From CAXMST01 sp963700785 (GTDB lineage Bacteria; Actinomycetota; Thermoleophilia; Solirubrobacterales; 70-9): a stretch of 64,000 nucleotides of DNA. Positions within the stretch are counted from its first letter, which is position 1. Every line of letters begins with the position of its first letter. The translations under genes and the position numbers were made by a program. A model generated the notes under the pieces. That model was not told where the DNA came from. It saw nothing but the letters and a program-made list of their open reading frames with translations, and ran no database searches. Of the stretch, positions 11,743 to 20,362 are shown one piece after another. The stretch is taken from positions 29,701-93,700 of the forward strand of contig CAVOYZ010000007.1 in assembly GCA_963700785.1 (NCBI GenBank), given 5' to 3'.

Positions 11743-14712
11743 ATGCCGCTGCTCCCCGACCTGATCGCCGCGCCCGCCGCTCGGATCGGGGCCGCGGCCC
11801 AGAACGCGCTCGAGGTGGCGCGGTTCGGGGGACTGCAGACCGACGAGCTGCCGTCGCCCTACGAGGTCTTCGCCGAGCGGCCCGTCTATCGGCTGCGCCG
11901 CTACTACCCGCCCTCGGCGGCCGCGGGGCGGGCCGACGTCCCGGCGATCCTCCTCGTGCCGCCGATGATGCTGGCCGCGGAGATCTATGACGTTTCCCCC
12001 TCCTCGAGCGCGGTGTCGCTGCTCCACGAGCGCGGAGTCGAGCCGTGGGTCGTCGACTTCGGCGCCCCTGAGCGCCAGGAGGGGGGCCTCGAGCGCTCGC
12101 TCACCGACCATGTGCTCGCGGTCTCGGAGGCGATCGACCTGGTCGCCGCCGAGAGCGGTCGCGACGTGCACATCGGCGGCTACTCGCAGGGGGGGATGTT
12201 CTGCTACCAGGTCGCCGCCTACCGGCGCAGCGAGTCGATCGCCAGCGTGATCGTCTTCGGCAGCCCGGTCGACACTCGCGGGACGCTGACCTTCGGCATG
12301 CCGGAGGAGATCCTCACCCGCGGCGCCGCCTTCCTCGCCGACAACGTGCTCGCCCGCACCGCGCTGCCGGCCTGGGCGAGCCGCACCGGCTTCCGGATGA
12401 TGGACCCGGCGAAGTCGCTGCGCCAGCGGCTCGAGTTCGTCCGCAACATCCACGACCGCGAGGCGTTGCTGCCCAGGGAGCGGCAGCGCCGGTTCCTCGA
12501 GGCCGAGGGCTGGGTCGCCTGGCCGGGTCCGGCTCTGGCGGAGGTGATCAAACAGTTCGGCGTCCACAACCGGCTCGTCTCCGGCGGCTTCGTGATCGAG
12601 GGCCGGCTGGTGACGCTCGCCGACATGACCTGCCCGGTGCTCGTCTTCGTCGGCGAGACCGACGACATCGCTCCTCCGCGGACGGTCCGGGCGGTGGCCC
12701 GCGCCGCGCCGCGGGCGGACGTCTACGAGATGGCGTTGCCGGCGGGCCACTTCGGCCTCGTCGTCGGCTCGGTCTCGGTCGAGACCACCTGGCCGACGGT
12801 GGCCGCCTGGTCGCGCCACCGCGACGGGCGCGGCGAGCTTCCCGCCGGGATCGAGCGGATCGACGCCGATGCGGCGGCCACGGCCGAGGCCGAGCTCGGC
12901 GGTCGGATCGGCCCCAGGCTCGAGCTGGCCGCCGGCGCCGGAATCGGGGTCGCTCAGGCGCTGGCCGGCGCGGCGCTCGGCGCGACTCGGACCGCGCGGG
13001 AGCTGCTCGGCGGCGGCCGCGACGACTTCGGCCGGCTCAGCCGGCTCGGGCGGATCAGCCCCGGCACCCGGATCTCGTTCGGCCTGCTCGTCGACGAGCA
13101 GGCCGAGCGCGCGCCCGAGGACGTCGCACTGCTGTTCGGCGATCGCGGCCACAGCCGCCGCGCGGTCAACGAGCGGATCGACAACGTGGTCAGGGGGCTG
13201 CTGGCGATCGGCGTGCGACAGGGCGAGCACGTGGGGGTGCTGATGCAGACCCGCCCCAGCGCGCTGACCGCGGTCGCGGCGCTCAACCGGCTCGGCGCGG
13301 TCGCGGTGCTGATGCGCCCAGACGGCGATCCCGAGCGCGAGGCGGAGCTCGGCAAGCTCGATCGGGTGATCGCCGATCCCCGGAACGCAGCGCGGGTCGC
13401 CGATCAGACCGGCCGGCAGGTGTACGTGCTGGGCGGCGGCGGCGGCCCGCGCGAGCTGGCCGCGGGCCTGATCGACATGGAGGCGATCGACCCCGATCAG
13501 GTTCGTCCGCCCGCCTGGTATCGGCCGAACCCGGGCCGGGCCGGCGACCTCGCCTTCATCCTCTTCACCGGCAGCGGCGACCGGACGCGGGCGAACCGGA
13601 TCACCAACTCGCGCTGGGCGCTGTCGGCGTTCGGCACCGCCTCCTCGGCAGCGCTGTCGGCCGGCGACACCGTCTACAGCGCGACCCCGGTCTACCACCC
13701 TTCGGCCCTGCTGATGGCAATCGGCGGCGCGGTCGCCGGTGGCGCGCGGCTGGCCGTCGCCGAGGACGTCGCTCCGGCGGACTTCTGGGACGAGGTCAGG
13801 CGCTACGGGGCGACGATCGTCTCCTACACCTGGACGATGCTCGATCAGATCGTCGAGGCGCCGCCGCACCCGGGGGAGCGGCACCACCCGATCCGGCTGC
13901 TGATCGGCTCGGGGATGCCGCGCACGACCTGGAAGCGGGTCAACGAACGCCTCGCTCCGGCCCGGGTGCTCGAGTTCTACGCCTCGACCGAGGGCGACGC
14001 GGTGCTCGTCAACCTGACCGGAGACAAGCCCGGCTGCAAGGGCCGTCCGCTGCCCGGCAGCGCCGAGGTCCGGATCGCCGCCTACGACCCGCTCGCCGGC
14101 AAGCTCACCGAGGGCGACGACGGCTTCGCCCTGCAGTGCGGGCGGCGCGAGGTCGGGATGCTGCTGGCCCGGGTGCGGCCGAGCGCGATCGTCAGCGGCG
14201 CCGGGACGATCCGCGGCGTGTTCGAGCCCGGCGACGCGTGGCTGCAGACGGGCGACCTGTTCCGGCGCGACGTCGACGGCGACTTCTGGCTTGTCGATCA
14301 CGTCCCGGCCCTGGTCCGGACGAGCGCCGGGATCGTGCCCGCAGGTCCGATTCAGGACGCGCTCGCCGAGCTCCCCGCGGTTCGCCTCGCACACGCCTAC
14401 GGGGTCCGGGGCGGCTCAGCCGCTGCGCAGATCTCGGTGGTCGCCGTGACCCTGCGCGAGGGCGCGAAGCTCGACGCCGCCGACCTCGATCGCGTGCTCG
14501 CCGGTCTCGGCTCGCCCGGCCGCCCGGATCTGGTCCGGGTGATCGAGCGGATGCCGGTCACGACCTGGTACCGGGTGCGGACCGCCGCCTTGCGCGAGCA
14601 GGGGGTGCCGGCACCGGACGAGCCGGCGACGTCCTGGTACTGGGATCAGGGGCGGGGTGGCTACGCGGCGCTGACCGAGGCCGCCCGGGAGCGCCTGCTG
14701 GAGCGCCCCTGA
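11743..14712 (+). CDS. Alpha/beta-hydrolase (PHA-synthase-like) fused to an AMP-binding acyl-CoA synthetase-like domain
   Basis: 989 residues. Residues 1 to ~360 are an alpha/beta hydrolase resembling polyester synthases, with nucleophile elbow GGYSQGGMF (Ser near 147) and a late PAGHFGLVVGS histidine. Residues ~440-989 are an ANL-superfamily adenylating domain of the FATP type: ILFTGSGDRTRANRIT (degenerate P-loop), FYASTEGDAV (A5), WLQTGDLFRRDVDGDFWLVD (A7) and a FATP-like end. The C-terminal lysine needed for adenylation in this superfamily appears replaced (PVTTWYRVRTAAL), and the P-loop has lost the usual TSGTTG-PK core, so activity is uncertain. The likely role is acyl or lipid handling at the membrane. 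Confidence 0.8.
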   Translation: MPLLPDLIAAPAARIGAAAQNALEVARFGGLQTDELPSPYEVFAERPVYRLRRYYPPSAAAGRADVPAILLVPPMMLAAEIYDVSPSSSAVSLLHERGVEPWVVDFGAPERQEGGLERSLTDHVLAVSEAIDLVAAESGRDVHIGGYSQGGMFCYQVAAYRRSESIASVIVFGSPVDTRGTLTFGMPEEILTRGAAFLADNVLARTALPAWASRTGFRMMDPAKSLRQRLEFVRNIHDREALLPRERQRRFLEAEGWVAWPGPALAEVIKQFGVHNRLVSGGFVIEGRLVTLADMTCPVLVFVGETDDIAPPRTVRAVARAAPRADVYEMALPAGHFGLVVGSVSVETTWPTVAAWSRHRDGRGELPAGIERIDADAAATAEAELGGRIGPRLELAAGAGIGVAQALAGAALGATRTARELLGGGRDDFGRLSRLGRISPGTRISFGLLVDEQAERAPEDVALLFGDRGHSRRAVNERIDNVVRGLLAIGVRQGEHVGVLMQTRPSALTAVAALNRLGAVAVLMRPDGDPEREAELGKLDRVIADPRNAARVADQTGRQVYVLGGGGGPRELAAGLIDMEAIDPDQVRPPAWYRPNPGRAGDLAFILFTGSGDRTRANRITNSRWALSAFGTASSAALSAGDTVYSATPVYHPSALLMAIGGAVAGGARLAVAEDVAPADFWDEVRRYGATIVSYTWTMLDQIVEAPPHPGERHHPIRLLIGSGMPRTTWKRVNERLAPARVLEFYASTEGDAVLVNLTGDKPGCKGRPLPGSAEVRIAAYDPLAGKLTEGDDGFALQCGRREVGMLLARVRPSAIVSGAGTIRGVFEPGDAWLQTGDLFRRDVDGDFWLVDHVPALVRTSAGIVPAGPIQDALAELPAVRLAHAYGVRGGSAAAQISVVAVTLREGAKLDAADLDRVLAGLGSPGRPDLVRVIERMPVTTWYRVRTAALREQGVPAPDEPATSWYWDQGRGGYAALTEAARERLLERP

Positions 14713-14765
14713 GGCCGACGCCGGCCGGGGCCGCGGCAGCGCACCGAGCTACGGGCGGCGGCGTC

Positions 14766-14779
14766 TAGGATCGGGGGCG
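14766..14779 (+). promoter_or_regulatory. -10 box of a probably leaderless promoter
   Basis: TAGGAT at 14766-14771 lies eight bases before the ATG at 14780, leaving no room for a leader. Confidence 0.45.
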
Positions 14780-15217
14780 ATGACCACCTTCACCCTGACC
14801 CGGGCCGTGGCCGCGCCGCCCGAGGTCGTCTTCGACACGATCACCGATCACCCCTCGTATCCGGAGTTCACGCCGATCCGGCGAGCGGTGCTCGAGCGCG
14901 AGGGCGAGGGAGCTCCGAACGGGGTCGGCGCGATTCGCGCTCTGCACGTGCTCGGTCCACCGATCCGCGAGCGGGTGCTCGACTACCGGCGCCCCGAGCG
15001 GTTCAGCTACGAGGTGCTCTCCGGGGTCCCGGTCAAGAGCCAGGTCGGGACGGTCACGATCGAGGCCTCGCCGGCCGGGAGCGTGATCCGCTATCACCTC
15101 GAGCTCGAGCCGCTGGTGCCCGGGACCGGCGCAGCGGTCGCCGCCGTCGCCAAGGCCGCGCTCGGTCGCCTGATGAGCGGCGTCGCCGGCGAGGCCGAGC
15201 GCCGGTCCGAGCGCTAG
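14780..15217 (+). CDS. SRPBCC (START/polyketide-cyclase-like) family protein
   Basis: 145 residues, typical of single-domain helix-grip proteins. It begins TFTLTRAVAAPPEVVFDTI, has a mid GVGAIRALHVLGPPIRE strand pair and ends in a long C-terminal helix (VAKAALGRLMSGVAGEAERR). Such proteins bind hydrophobic ligands in a deep cavity; the ligand is unknown here. It is about half identical by eye to the gene at 15712, and both flank a low-molecular-weight phosphatase, so the pair arose by duplication within this operon. A leaderless promoter directly precedes it. Confidence 0.85.
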   Translation: MTTFTLTRAVAAPPEVVFDTITDHPSYPEFTPIRRAVLEREGEGAPNGVGAIRALHVLGPPIRERVLDYRRPERFSYEVLSGVPVKSQVGTVTIEASPAGSVIRYHLELEPLVPGTGAAVAAVAKAALGRLMSGVAGEAERRSER

Positions 15218-15224
15218 GAGTCGC

Positions 15225-15725
15225 ATGGTCCGGGTTCTGTTCGTCTGCCTCGGCAACATCTGCCGCTCGCCGACCGCCGAGGGCGTGATGCGGGCGCTCG
15301 CGGCCGAGGCCGGCGTCGATCACCGGCTCGAGATCGACAGCGCCGGCACCGGCAGCTGGCACGTCGGCCATCCGCCCGACGATCGGGCCGCCGCCGCCGC
15401 GGCCCGACGTGGGATCGAGCTCGCCGGGGCGGCCCGACGGGTCGAGCCGTCCGACCTCGATCGCTTCGACCTGGTGATCGCGATGGATCGCGACAACCTC
15501 GCGGAGCTGGAGCGGATGGCCGGGGACGGCACGCAGGAGAAGCTCGCGCTGCTGCGCCAGTTCGACGAGGCAGCCGCTGCCGCCGGCGAGCTCGAGGTCC
15601 CCGATCCCTACTACGGGGGCGAGGACGGCTTCGACCTCGTTCTCGACGTCGTCACCGCCGGCTGCCGCGGCCTGCTGCTCGAGATCGCCGAGCAGCATAT
15701 GATCGACGCCGATGGCAACGCTTGA
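15225..15725 (+). CDS. Low-molecular-weight protein-tyrosine phosphatase
   Basis: 166 residues. The N-terminal P-loop CLGNICRS gives Cys8 and Arg14 of the Cx5R motif, and the general acid Asp lies in the DPYY motif (D127). Dephosphorylates phosphotyrosine or other phosphorylated residues by a cysteinyl-phosphate intermediate. The ATG is 7 nt after the preceding SRPBCC gene, and the 3' end overlaps the next SRPBCC gene by 14 nt, indicating one transcript. Homologous actinobacterial PtpA-type enzymes counteract tyrosine kinases; no such kinase is recognised in this window. Confidence 0.95.
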   Translation: MVRVLFVCLGNICRSPTAEGVMRALAAEAGVDHRLEIDSAGTGSWHVGHPPDDRAAAAAARRGIELAGAARRVEPSDLDRFDLVIAMDRDNLAELERMAGDGTQEKLALLRQFDEAAAAAGELEVPDPYYGGEDGFDLVLDVVTAGCRGLLLEIAEQHMIDADGNA

Positions 15726-16149
15726 CTTCTCCCGCACTGTTGCAGCACCGGTCGAGACCGTCTGGGAGGTGGTGGCCGACCTCCGCGGGATGGCGGACTT
15801 CACCCGCTTCCGCAAGATCGAGCTCGAGCGGGAGGGCGATCCGCCCCCCAACGGGGTCGGAGCGATCCGCGTCATGCACCTGGTCGGCCCGCCGGTCCGC
15901 GAGGAGATCATCGCCTTCGATCCGCCGCGCCGGTTCTCCTACCGCCTGCTCTCCGGCATACCGGTCAAGGACCACGTCGGGACGATCGAGCTCGAGCCGG
16001 CGGGCGAGGGGACGCGGATGAGCTACGTGCTGGAGACGACGCCGGCGGTGCCGCTGGTCGGGTTCGCGGTGGTCGCGGTGATGCGGAACATGGTCGAGAG
16101 CATCGCCGCCGGGATCGCGGGCGAGGCCGAGAGGCGCGCGCGGAGCTGA
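15712..16149 (+). CDS. SRPBCC family protein (paralog of the gene at 14780)
   Basis: 145 residues from ATG 15712, inside the end of the phosphatase gene. It has the same layout as the paralog: LDFSRTVAAPVETVWEVV at the N-terminus, GVGAIRVMHLVGPPVREEI in the middle and a terminal helix with NMVESIAAGIAGEAERR. It is a helix-grip hydrophobic-ligand-binding fold with unknown ligand. Its TGA stop at 16147-16149 overlaps the proposed CTG start of the following ketosamine kinase. Confidence 0.85.
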   Translation: MATLDFSRTVAAPVETVWEVVADLRGMADFTRFRKIELEREGDPPPNGVGAIRVMHLVGPPVREEIIAFDPPRRFSYRLLSGIPVKDHVGTIELEPAGEGTRMSYVLETTPAVPLVGFAVVAVMRNMVESIAAGIAGEAERRARS

Positions 16150-17021
16150 CCGCGGCCGAGGAGCTGCTCGAGGCCCTGTCCTCGGCGCTCGGCGAGCGTC
16201 CGGTTTCGGCACGGCCGATCGCCGGCGGCGACATCAACCAGGCCTACGACGTCGAGCTCAGCGGCGGCGCCCACGCGTTCGTCAAGACGCGGCCGACGGC
16301 CGAGCCCGAGGAGTACGAGGCTGAGGCCGCGGGACTCGCCTGGCTGCGGGAGGGGCCGGTGCGGGTGCCCGAGGTGCTCGGGCTCGGGTCGGAGCCACCG
16401 TTTCTGGCGCTGCAGTGGGTCGAGCCCGGCAGCCTCAGCGCCGCCGGCGCGGAGCGGTTCGGCCGCGGGCTCGCGCAGCTGCACGCGCTCGGCGCCCCGG
16501 CGCACGCGTGGCTGCCGGGACAACCCTCCCGTCAGCGCCTCGGCTCGCTCGGGCTCGAGGCGAGGCCCGGCGACGACTGGCCGCGGGTCTACGCCGAGCA
16601 GCGCCTGCGACCGCTCGTGCAGCTGGCGCTCGAGCGGGATGCGCTGGCCGGCTCCGGCGCCGACGCAGTGCTCGAGGTCTGCGACCGGATCGAGGAGCTG
16701 GCCGGGCCGCGGGAGCCTCCGGCGCGACTCCACGGCGACCTCTGGGCGGGCAACGTCCACGCCGATTCCGCCGGCGAGGCCTGGCTGATCGACCCCTCGG
16801 CGCAGGGTGGCCACCGGGAGATGGACCTGGCGATGCTGAGGCTGTTCGGCGCTCCCGGGGGAGAGCGCCCGTTTGCCGCCTACGAGGAGGCCGCGCCGCT
16901 CGCCGCCGGTCACCAGGAGCGGGTCGCCCTCTGGCAGCTGCAGCCGCTGCTGGTCCACGCGGTGCTCTTCGGCGGCCACTACGGGGCGGCCGCCGAGCGC
17001 GCCGCGCGGAGCTACCTCTAG
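16146..17021 (+). CDS. Fructosamine/ketosamine-3-kinase family protein, probable CTG start
   Basis: About 291 residues, normal for the family. The N-lobe signature AGGDINQAYDV (about residues 30-40) and the VKT lysine are present only if translation starts upstream of the first in-frame GTG at 16359. The only plausible site is CTG 16146, which overlaps the preceding TGA as CTGA, mimicking ATGA coupling. The catalytic block RLHGDLWAGNVHAD and the metal-site LIDPS follow, then GGHREMDLAMLRLFG. It phosphorylates sugar-amine adducts so that they fall off proteins (deglycation). A non-AUG start is unusual, and a base-call error creating it is also possible. Confidence 0.8.
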   Translation: MTAAEELLEALSSALGERPVSARPIAGGDINQAYDVELSGGAHAFVKTRPTAEPEEYEAEAAGLAWLREGPVRVPEVLGLGSEPPFLALQWVEPGSLSAAGAERFGRGLAQLHALGAPAHAWLPGQPSRQRLGSLGLEARPGDDWPRVYAEQRLRPLVQLALERDALAGSGADAVLEVCDRIEELAGPREPPARLHGDLWAGNVHADSAGEAWLIDPSAQGGHREMDLAMLRLFGAPGGERPFAAYEEAAPLAAGHQERVALWQLQPLLVHAVLFGGHYGAAAERAARSYL

Positions 17022-17070
17022 GACCGGCGGCTCCGGCCGGACGGCCGAACCCCCCTGCCACACTGCCCAA

Positions 17071-18063
17071 ATGGACTTCGAGCTGCTCGACAAGACGCTG
17101 GCTGACGCGGGCGAGCCGTCGTTCCGCGCGCGACAGGTGTGGGAGTGGGCCGCGGCGGGAGCCCATGCCTACGGCCAGATGACCAACCTGCCCAAGGACC
17201 TGCGGGTGCGCCTGCAGGCCGAGGTCCCGTTCTCGACGGTCAACGTCGCCGCCGTCGCCCGGGCCGATGACGGCACCGAGAAGGTGCTCTTCAACACGCT
17301 CGACGGTCGCCCGATCGAGACCGTCCTGATGCGGTACCGCGATGGGCGCCGCTCGATCTGCGTCTCCTCGCAGTCGGGCTGTCCGCTCACCTGCAGCTTC
17401 TGCGCCACGGGCCGGATGACCTTCGGCCGCAACCTGACCGCGGCCGAGATCATCGACCAGGTGCTGCACTTCCGCCGCGCCGAGGCGGTCAATCACCTCG
17501 TCTTCATGGGGATGGGGGAGCCGCTGATGAACCTCGACGCCCTGATCGAGGTCGCTGAGCGGCTGCCCGAGACCGGGATCGCCACCTCGCACACCACCGT
17601 CTCCACCGTCGGCTGGGTCCCGGGAATCGAGCGCCTCGCCCGCGAGGGCCCGCGGATCCGCCTGGCGCTCTCGGTTCACGCTGCCGAGGAGGACCTGCGA
17701 AGCGAGCTGATGGAGGTCAACGACCGTTACCCGCTGCGCGAGGCACTGCAGGCGTGCCTACGCTGGCGCGAGGCGCGGCGCAAGCGCGTCTACGTCGAGT
17801 ACCTGATGCTCGGCGGCGTCAACGACGCGCCCGATCAGGCCCTGGTGCTGGCCGAGGTCCTGAAGCCGACCGACGCCTGGAAGGTCAACCTGATCCCCTA
17901 CAACCCGACCCCCGGTCGCTATCGGGCCTCGACGCCCGAGGCAATCGAGGCCTTCCGCTCGGTCCTCCTCGGCCGCGGCATCCCGACCACCGTGCGACTG
18001 ACCCGCGGTCGCGAGATCGCCGCCGCCTGCGGCCAGCTCGCGGTCGAGCGCGCGACCGCGTAG
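17071..18063 (+). CDS. rlmN: Dual-specificity RNA methyltransferase RlmN
   Basis: 330 residues from ATG 17071. Radical-SAM enzyme making 2-methyladenosine at 23S rRNA A2503 and at position 37 of some tRNAs. The CPLTCSFC motif (Cx3Cx2C) binds the 4Fe-4S cluster. MGMGEP is the SAM-side loop. The C-terminal REIAAACGQLA carries the cysteine that resolves the methyl intermediate. NLIPYNPTPG is the conserved block near the end. It lies 49 nt after the ketosamine kinase and may be the last gene of that operon. A hairpin repeat lies between it and the convergent cyclophilin gene. Confidence 0.97.
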   Translation: MDFELLDKTLADAGEPSFRARQVWEWAAAGAHAYGQMTNLPKDLRVRLQAEVPFSTVNVAAVARADDGTEKVLFNTLDGRPIETVLMRYRDGRRSICVSSQSGCPLTCSFCATGRMTFGRNLTAAEIIDQVLHFRRAEAVNHLVFMGMGEPLMNLDALIEVAERLPETGIATSHTTVSTVGWVPGIERLAREGPRIRLALSVHAAEEDLRSELMEVNDRYPLREALQACLRWREARRKRVYVEYLMLGGVNDAPDQALVLAEVLKPTDAWKVNLIPYNPTPGRYRASTPEAIEAFRSVLLGRGIPTTVRLTRGREIAAACGQLAVERATA

Positions 18064-18099
18064 CCCGCGTCTCGGCCCGATCGACCCGGCCCGCTCGAC

Positions 18100-18146
18100 C
18101 GCGAGAGCATCGAAACCCACATATGACGTGGGTTTCGGTGCGTTCG
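18100..18146. repeat. Dispersed hairpin repeat, copy A
   Basis: Imperfect inverted repeat around the core AAACCCAC-ATATGAC-GTGGGTTT. The arms extend about 19 nt, ending in GTGCGTTCG on the right. It lies between convergent rlmN and cyclophilin stops. Related copies are near 55.05 and 61.1 kb with the same 7-nt loop but swapped A/T stem pairs. It is probably a bidirectional terminator or REP-like element. Confidence 0.75.
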
Positions 18147-18180
18147 GCGCTTACGCGGTGTTCGCGGCCCGCGACGCGGG

Positions 18181-18639
18181 CTAGTCGGAGAGCTCGATGC
18201 GCTCGATCACCTGCGGCTCGACCGGCGCGTCGCCCGGGCCGGTCTCGGTGGCCTCGATCGCGTCGACCGCGTCCATGCCTCCGGTGACGACGCCGAACAC
18301 GGTGTGCTTGCCGTCGAGCCAGGGCGCCTCCTCGGTGGTGACGATGAAGAACTGGGAGCCGTTGGTGTTGGGCCCGGCGTTGGCCATCGCGAGCGCGCCG
18401 CGAGCGATCTTGTGCTGGTTGAACTCGTCCTCGAACTGATATCCCGGCCCGCCGGTCCCGGTTCCCTCCGGGCAGCCGCCCTGGATCATGAAGTCCTTGA
18501 TCACCCGGTGGAAGACGAGGCCGTCGTAGAAGCCGTCCGCGGCGAGCTTGCGGAAGTTCTCGACCGTCTTCGGGGCATCTGCGTCGTGAAGCTCGAGCTC
18601 GATCGCGCCGGCATTGGTGTGAAGCGTTGCTGTTGACAT
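18181..18639 (-). CDS. Cyclophilin-type peptidyl-prolyl cis-trans isomerase
   Basis: 152 residues, single catalytic domain without signal peptide, so cytosolic. Cyclophilin landmarks include FHRVIKDFMIQGGCPEGTG, GPNTNGSQFFI and LDGKHTVFG. It speeds up prolyl bond isomerisation during folding. The GC-rich 5' end begins STATLHTNAGAIELELH directly after the ATG at 18639. It converges with rlmN, separated by hairpin repeat copy A. The 157-nt gap to the sulfatase gene on the other side is a divergent promoter region. Confidence 0.95.
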   Translation of the reverse strand: MSTATLHTNAGAIELELHDADAPKTVENFRKLAADGFYDGLVFHRVIKDFMIQGGCPEGTGTGGPGYQFEDEFNQHKIARGALAMANAGPNTNGSQFFIVTTEEAPWLDGKHTVFGVVTGGMDAVDAIEATETGPGDAPVEPQVIERIELSD

Positions 18640-18796
18640 TCCGACGACTCTACAGACCGTCGCTCCGGACGCAGCCGGAGCATCTGTGAGCGCTCGCTAA
18701 GATCCGATCCCCTCCCGGGGGGTCTGGCGGAGGCGGGCCGTGATCGACCGCAAGCGTCCCCGCGACTTCCCGTTGCTGTCCCTGTTGCAGTAATCG

Positions 18797-20359
18797 ATGG
18801 CGATCCGAACCGACAACCGCCCTCGCGCAGCCAGGCTGCCGTTCGGTCTGCTGGCGGTGCTCACGCTCGCCGCGGTGGTCGCCTTCGCCCCTGGGGCCCC
18901 GGCCGCAGCGACGGCCGGCGGTTCCCCCGCGCTACCGCGCCCCAACGTGATCCTGATCATGACCGACGATCAGCCCGCCTCGACCGCGACCGCTTCCGCG
19001 ATGCCGAACCTGCACCGGCTGCTGATCGGCCAGGGGACCTCGTTCAGCAACTACGTGGTGACGACGCCGCTCTGCTGCCCGTCGCGGGCGACGACGATCA
19101 CCGGGCAGTACGGGCACAACAACGGCGTGCTCCGCAACGACTACGCCGACCTGATCGGCAAGCGGAACGTGCTTCCAACGTGGCTGCAGAAGGCCGGCTA
19201 CAACACCGCACACGTCGGCAAGTTCCTCAACGGCTTCGGCTCCTTCCTCGGCAGTCAGAAGGAGGTCGCGCCCGGATGGGATCTCTGGTTCACCCAGTTC
19301 GAGAACAAGGCCTACTACGACTGGAAGGCCTCGAAGAACGGCAGGTTGGTCAGCTTCGGCGCCGAGGATTCCGACCATCTCACCGAGGTCACCAACCGGC
19401 GGGCCACGGCATGGACGCGGAAGCTCGTCAAGAAGCCCGAGCCGTTCTACCTGCAGGTCGACTACTACGCGCCCCACGGCGCCCCGGGCCGCGATCGCCG
19501 CTGCCTGTTCGGGCCGGTGCCGGCCCCGGGGGACGAGGGCGTCTTCGACCAGCAGCCGCTGGCGCAGCCCCCCAACTTCAACGAGGCCGACGTCTCCGAC
19601 AAGCCCGCCTCGATCGCGGGCAGGCCGCTGCTCGGTCCCGGCGCCGTCGATCAGATCACCCGGCGCTACCGCTGCGCCCTGGAGTCGTTGTTGGGCGTCG
19701 ATCGCGGAATCGCGAAGATCTACAAGGCGGTTGCACGCCGCGGTGAGCTCGGCCGCACGGTCTTCGTCTTCACCTCGGACAACGGCTACTACTTCGGCGA
19801 GCACCGGATCGACCGCGGCAAGCTCGAGCCCTACGACGAGAACCTGCGGATGCCGTTGACGATGGTGCTCCCGCCGGCCTATCGAGGCGGCTCGCCGCTG
19901 GTGGAGACCGTCGATGATCTGTCCGCGAACATCGACCTGGCGCCGACGATCCTCGACCTCGCCGGGGCGGCGCCCTGTCGCAGCGCATCGAAGTGCCGGC
20001 GCCTCGACGGGCGCTCGTTGCGGCCGCTGATCAGCGGCAGCGGCGGGCCCGCGGCCGAGCGCGAGATGATCATCGAGCTGAACAGCTGCCAGTACCGGGG
20101 CGTCAGGACCCAGACTGAGATGTATCTGGAGTACGGGACCGGGCCGCTGCCGACCAACGGCAAGTGCAAGCCGACCGCCGTCGAGCACTACGACATCGCC
20201 GAAGATCCCTACGAGCTGGAGAACCTCTACCCGGCTCCGCGACGCAGCCCCGACGGTCGGCTCGAGCTGGAGCTGCAGCGGCGGATGGCTGAGCTGGCCG
20301 ACTGCTCGGGCATCGCCGGCCGCGACCCGGTGCCGGAGTCCGGCATCTACTGCGGCTGA
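18797..20359 (+). CDS. Secreted sulfatase, first of a tandem pair
   Basis: 520 residues with signal peptide (about residues 10-40). Alkaline-phosphatase superfamily: metal site NVILIMTDDQ (D57, D58) and sulfatase signature CCPSR (C93 in CxPxR), followed by TITGQYGHNNGVL. The first cysteine should be converted to formylglycine. Later metal residues appear in FVFTSDNGYYFGEH. It cleaves sulfate esters outside the cell; the substrate is unknown (a polysaccharide is likely). The next gene, 3 nt downstream, is a paralog of identical length, so the pair is a tandem duplication translated from one mRNA. No formylglycine-generating enzyme gene is in the window. Confidence 0.93.
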   Translation: MAIRTDNRPRAARLPFGLLAVLTLAAVVAFAPGAPAAATAGGSPALPRPNVILIMTDDQPASTATASAMPNLHRLLIGQGTSFSNYVVTTPLCCPSRATTITGQYGHNNGVLRNDYADLIGKRNVLPTWLQKAGYNTAHVGKFLNGFGSFLGSQKEVAPGWDLWFTQFENKAYYDWKASKNGRLVSFGAEDSDHLTEVTNRRATAWTRKLVKKPEPFYLQVDYYAPHGAPGRDRRCLFGPVPAPGDEGVFDQQPLAQPPNFNEADVSDKPASIAGRPLLGPGAVDQITRRYRCALESLLGVDRGIAKIYKAVARRGELGRTVFVFTSDNGYYFGEHRIDRGKLEPYDENLRMPLTMVLPPAYRGGSPLVETVDDLSANIDLAPTILDLAGAAPCRSASKCRRLDGRSLRPLISGSGGPAAEREMIIELNSCQYRGVRTQTEMYLEYGTGPLPTNGKCKPTAVEHYDIAEDPYELENLYPAPRRSPDGRLELELQRRMAELADCSGIAGRDPVPESGIYCG

Positions 20360-20362
20360 GCG

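Noticed and set aside
11644..14394. 916-residue minus-strand frame opposite the hydrolase/AMP-binding fusion
   Set aside because: Arg/Asp/Val-rich shadow without motifs; the plus strand encodes recognisable domains.
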